Shown: in pieces, positions 63,738 to 64,000 of the stretch | How the letters are laid out: every line of letters begins with the position of its first letter | How positions within the stretch are numbered: position 1 is the first letter of the stretch | NCBI RefSeq assembly: GCF_000003815.2 | Contig: NC_049986.1 | Coordinates: 17,413,542 to 17,477,541 of the forward strand | Source: Branchiostoma floridae | Taxonomy: Eukaryota > Chordata > Leptocardii > Amphioxiformes > Branchiostomatidae | Direction: 5' to 3' | DNA length: 64,000 nucleotides | Position numbers and translations under genes: made by a program | The notes under the pieces: model-generated | What the model was told of the DNA's origin: nothing | What the model saw: the letters and a program-made list of their open reading frames with translations, nothing else | Database searches by the model: none

Positions 63738-63772
63738 TGGCAGGAAGTTACGTAAGGCGTTTGTGACGTAGG
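63738..63772. promoter_or_regulatory. Candidate DPH3 promoter motifs
   Basis: AGGAAGT (ETS-like) at 63742, the palindrome TTACGTAA at 63748 and TGACGTA (CRE half-like) at 63763 lie 30-60 bp upstream of the start codon. No TATA box is obvious. Confidence 0.35.
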
Positions 63773-64000
63773 GTGCGTAACCGTGTGTTGTAATTTGATC
63801 TGAAGATGACCGGCTTGTTCTGAGGGCTAACTGCTCTATCTGGGAGCTCCGAGCCGCACCTTAAGCATAAAACAGTGAAAAAAGACAAGGTTTAAAACAC
63901 CTTATGGGATCCCGGATAATACTACCGTGAAACTTTGTAAGAAGGAATATGTTTGTCCAACAACTCACGCATGATTACCAAAACGCAACGTCATGCGTCA
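63773..64000. other. Upstream of DPH3, nothing recognised
   Basis: GC-moderate sequence up to the window edge. No splice-supported exon of a divergent neighbour is visible. Confidence 0.4.

Noticed and set aside
1..64000. CRISPR arrays, bacterial operons or phage genes
   Set aside because: No regularly spaced direct repeats with unique spacers and no prokaryotic gene organisation; all clear genes are eukaryotic with spliceosomal introns.

Overview
The window is animal nuclear DNA. The genes are split by GT-AG introns, intergenic and intronic sequence is AT-rich, and small dispersed inverted-repeat transposons are dense. The gene set (a TRMT10B-type tRNA methyltransferase, DPH3) and the mixture of MITEs, tRNA-derived SINE and LTR elements fit an invertebrate deuterostome. 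Amphioxus (Branchiostoma) is my best guess, but that is inference and not shown by any single feature.

Layout. Positions 365-39095 (minus strand) hold a long, mostly intronic gene of unknown function. I rebuilt its first seven coding exons from splice sites and reading phase; its 3' end lies beyond the left edge. Its introns carry most of the transposons: a 5.04-kb terminal-inverted-repeat (TIR) element with TA target duplication (3810-8852), a roughly 1-kb dispersed repeat (13032-14078), a 1.6-kb Harbinger-like element (28893-30493), a 451-bp hAT-like MITE (32079-32529) and a SINE. A cluster of SOX-like sites (26960-27250) in its first intron may be an enhancer.

Head to head with it, from a shared promoter near 39100-39300, is a complete nine-coding-exon TRMT10B-like gene (39900-43816, plus strand, 423 residues). 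From 44.3 to 56.4 kb there is no recognisable host gene. This stretch holds a diverged duplication at 45.7-46.2 kb, a very young 4.67-kb non-autonomous LTR retrotransposon (47423-52087) with two 674-bp LTRs that look identical, and a foldback element with a (TGAG)n core right beside it. A CpG-rich two-exon gene (56424-61108, plus strand, 209 residues, possibly speriolin-related) follows, and an intronless DPH3 gene (63464-63712, minus strand) closes the window.

The genes do not form a pathway. TRMT10B modifies tRNA and DPH3 supports diphthamide and tRNA wobble modification, but their proximity is probably coincidental. The most unusual content is the mobile DNA, above all the LTR element. It encodes a Gag-like protein with two zinc knuckles joined to what looks like a Pol/integrase tail, with the enzymatic part of Pol missing.
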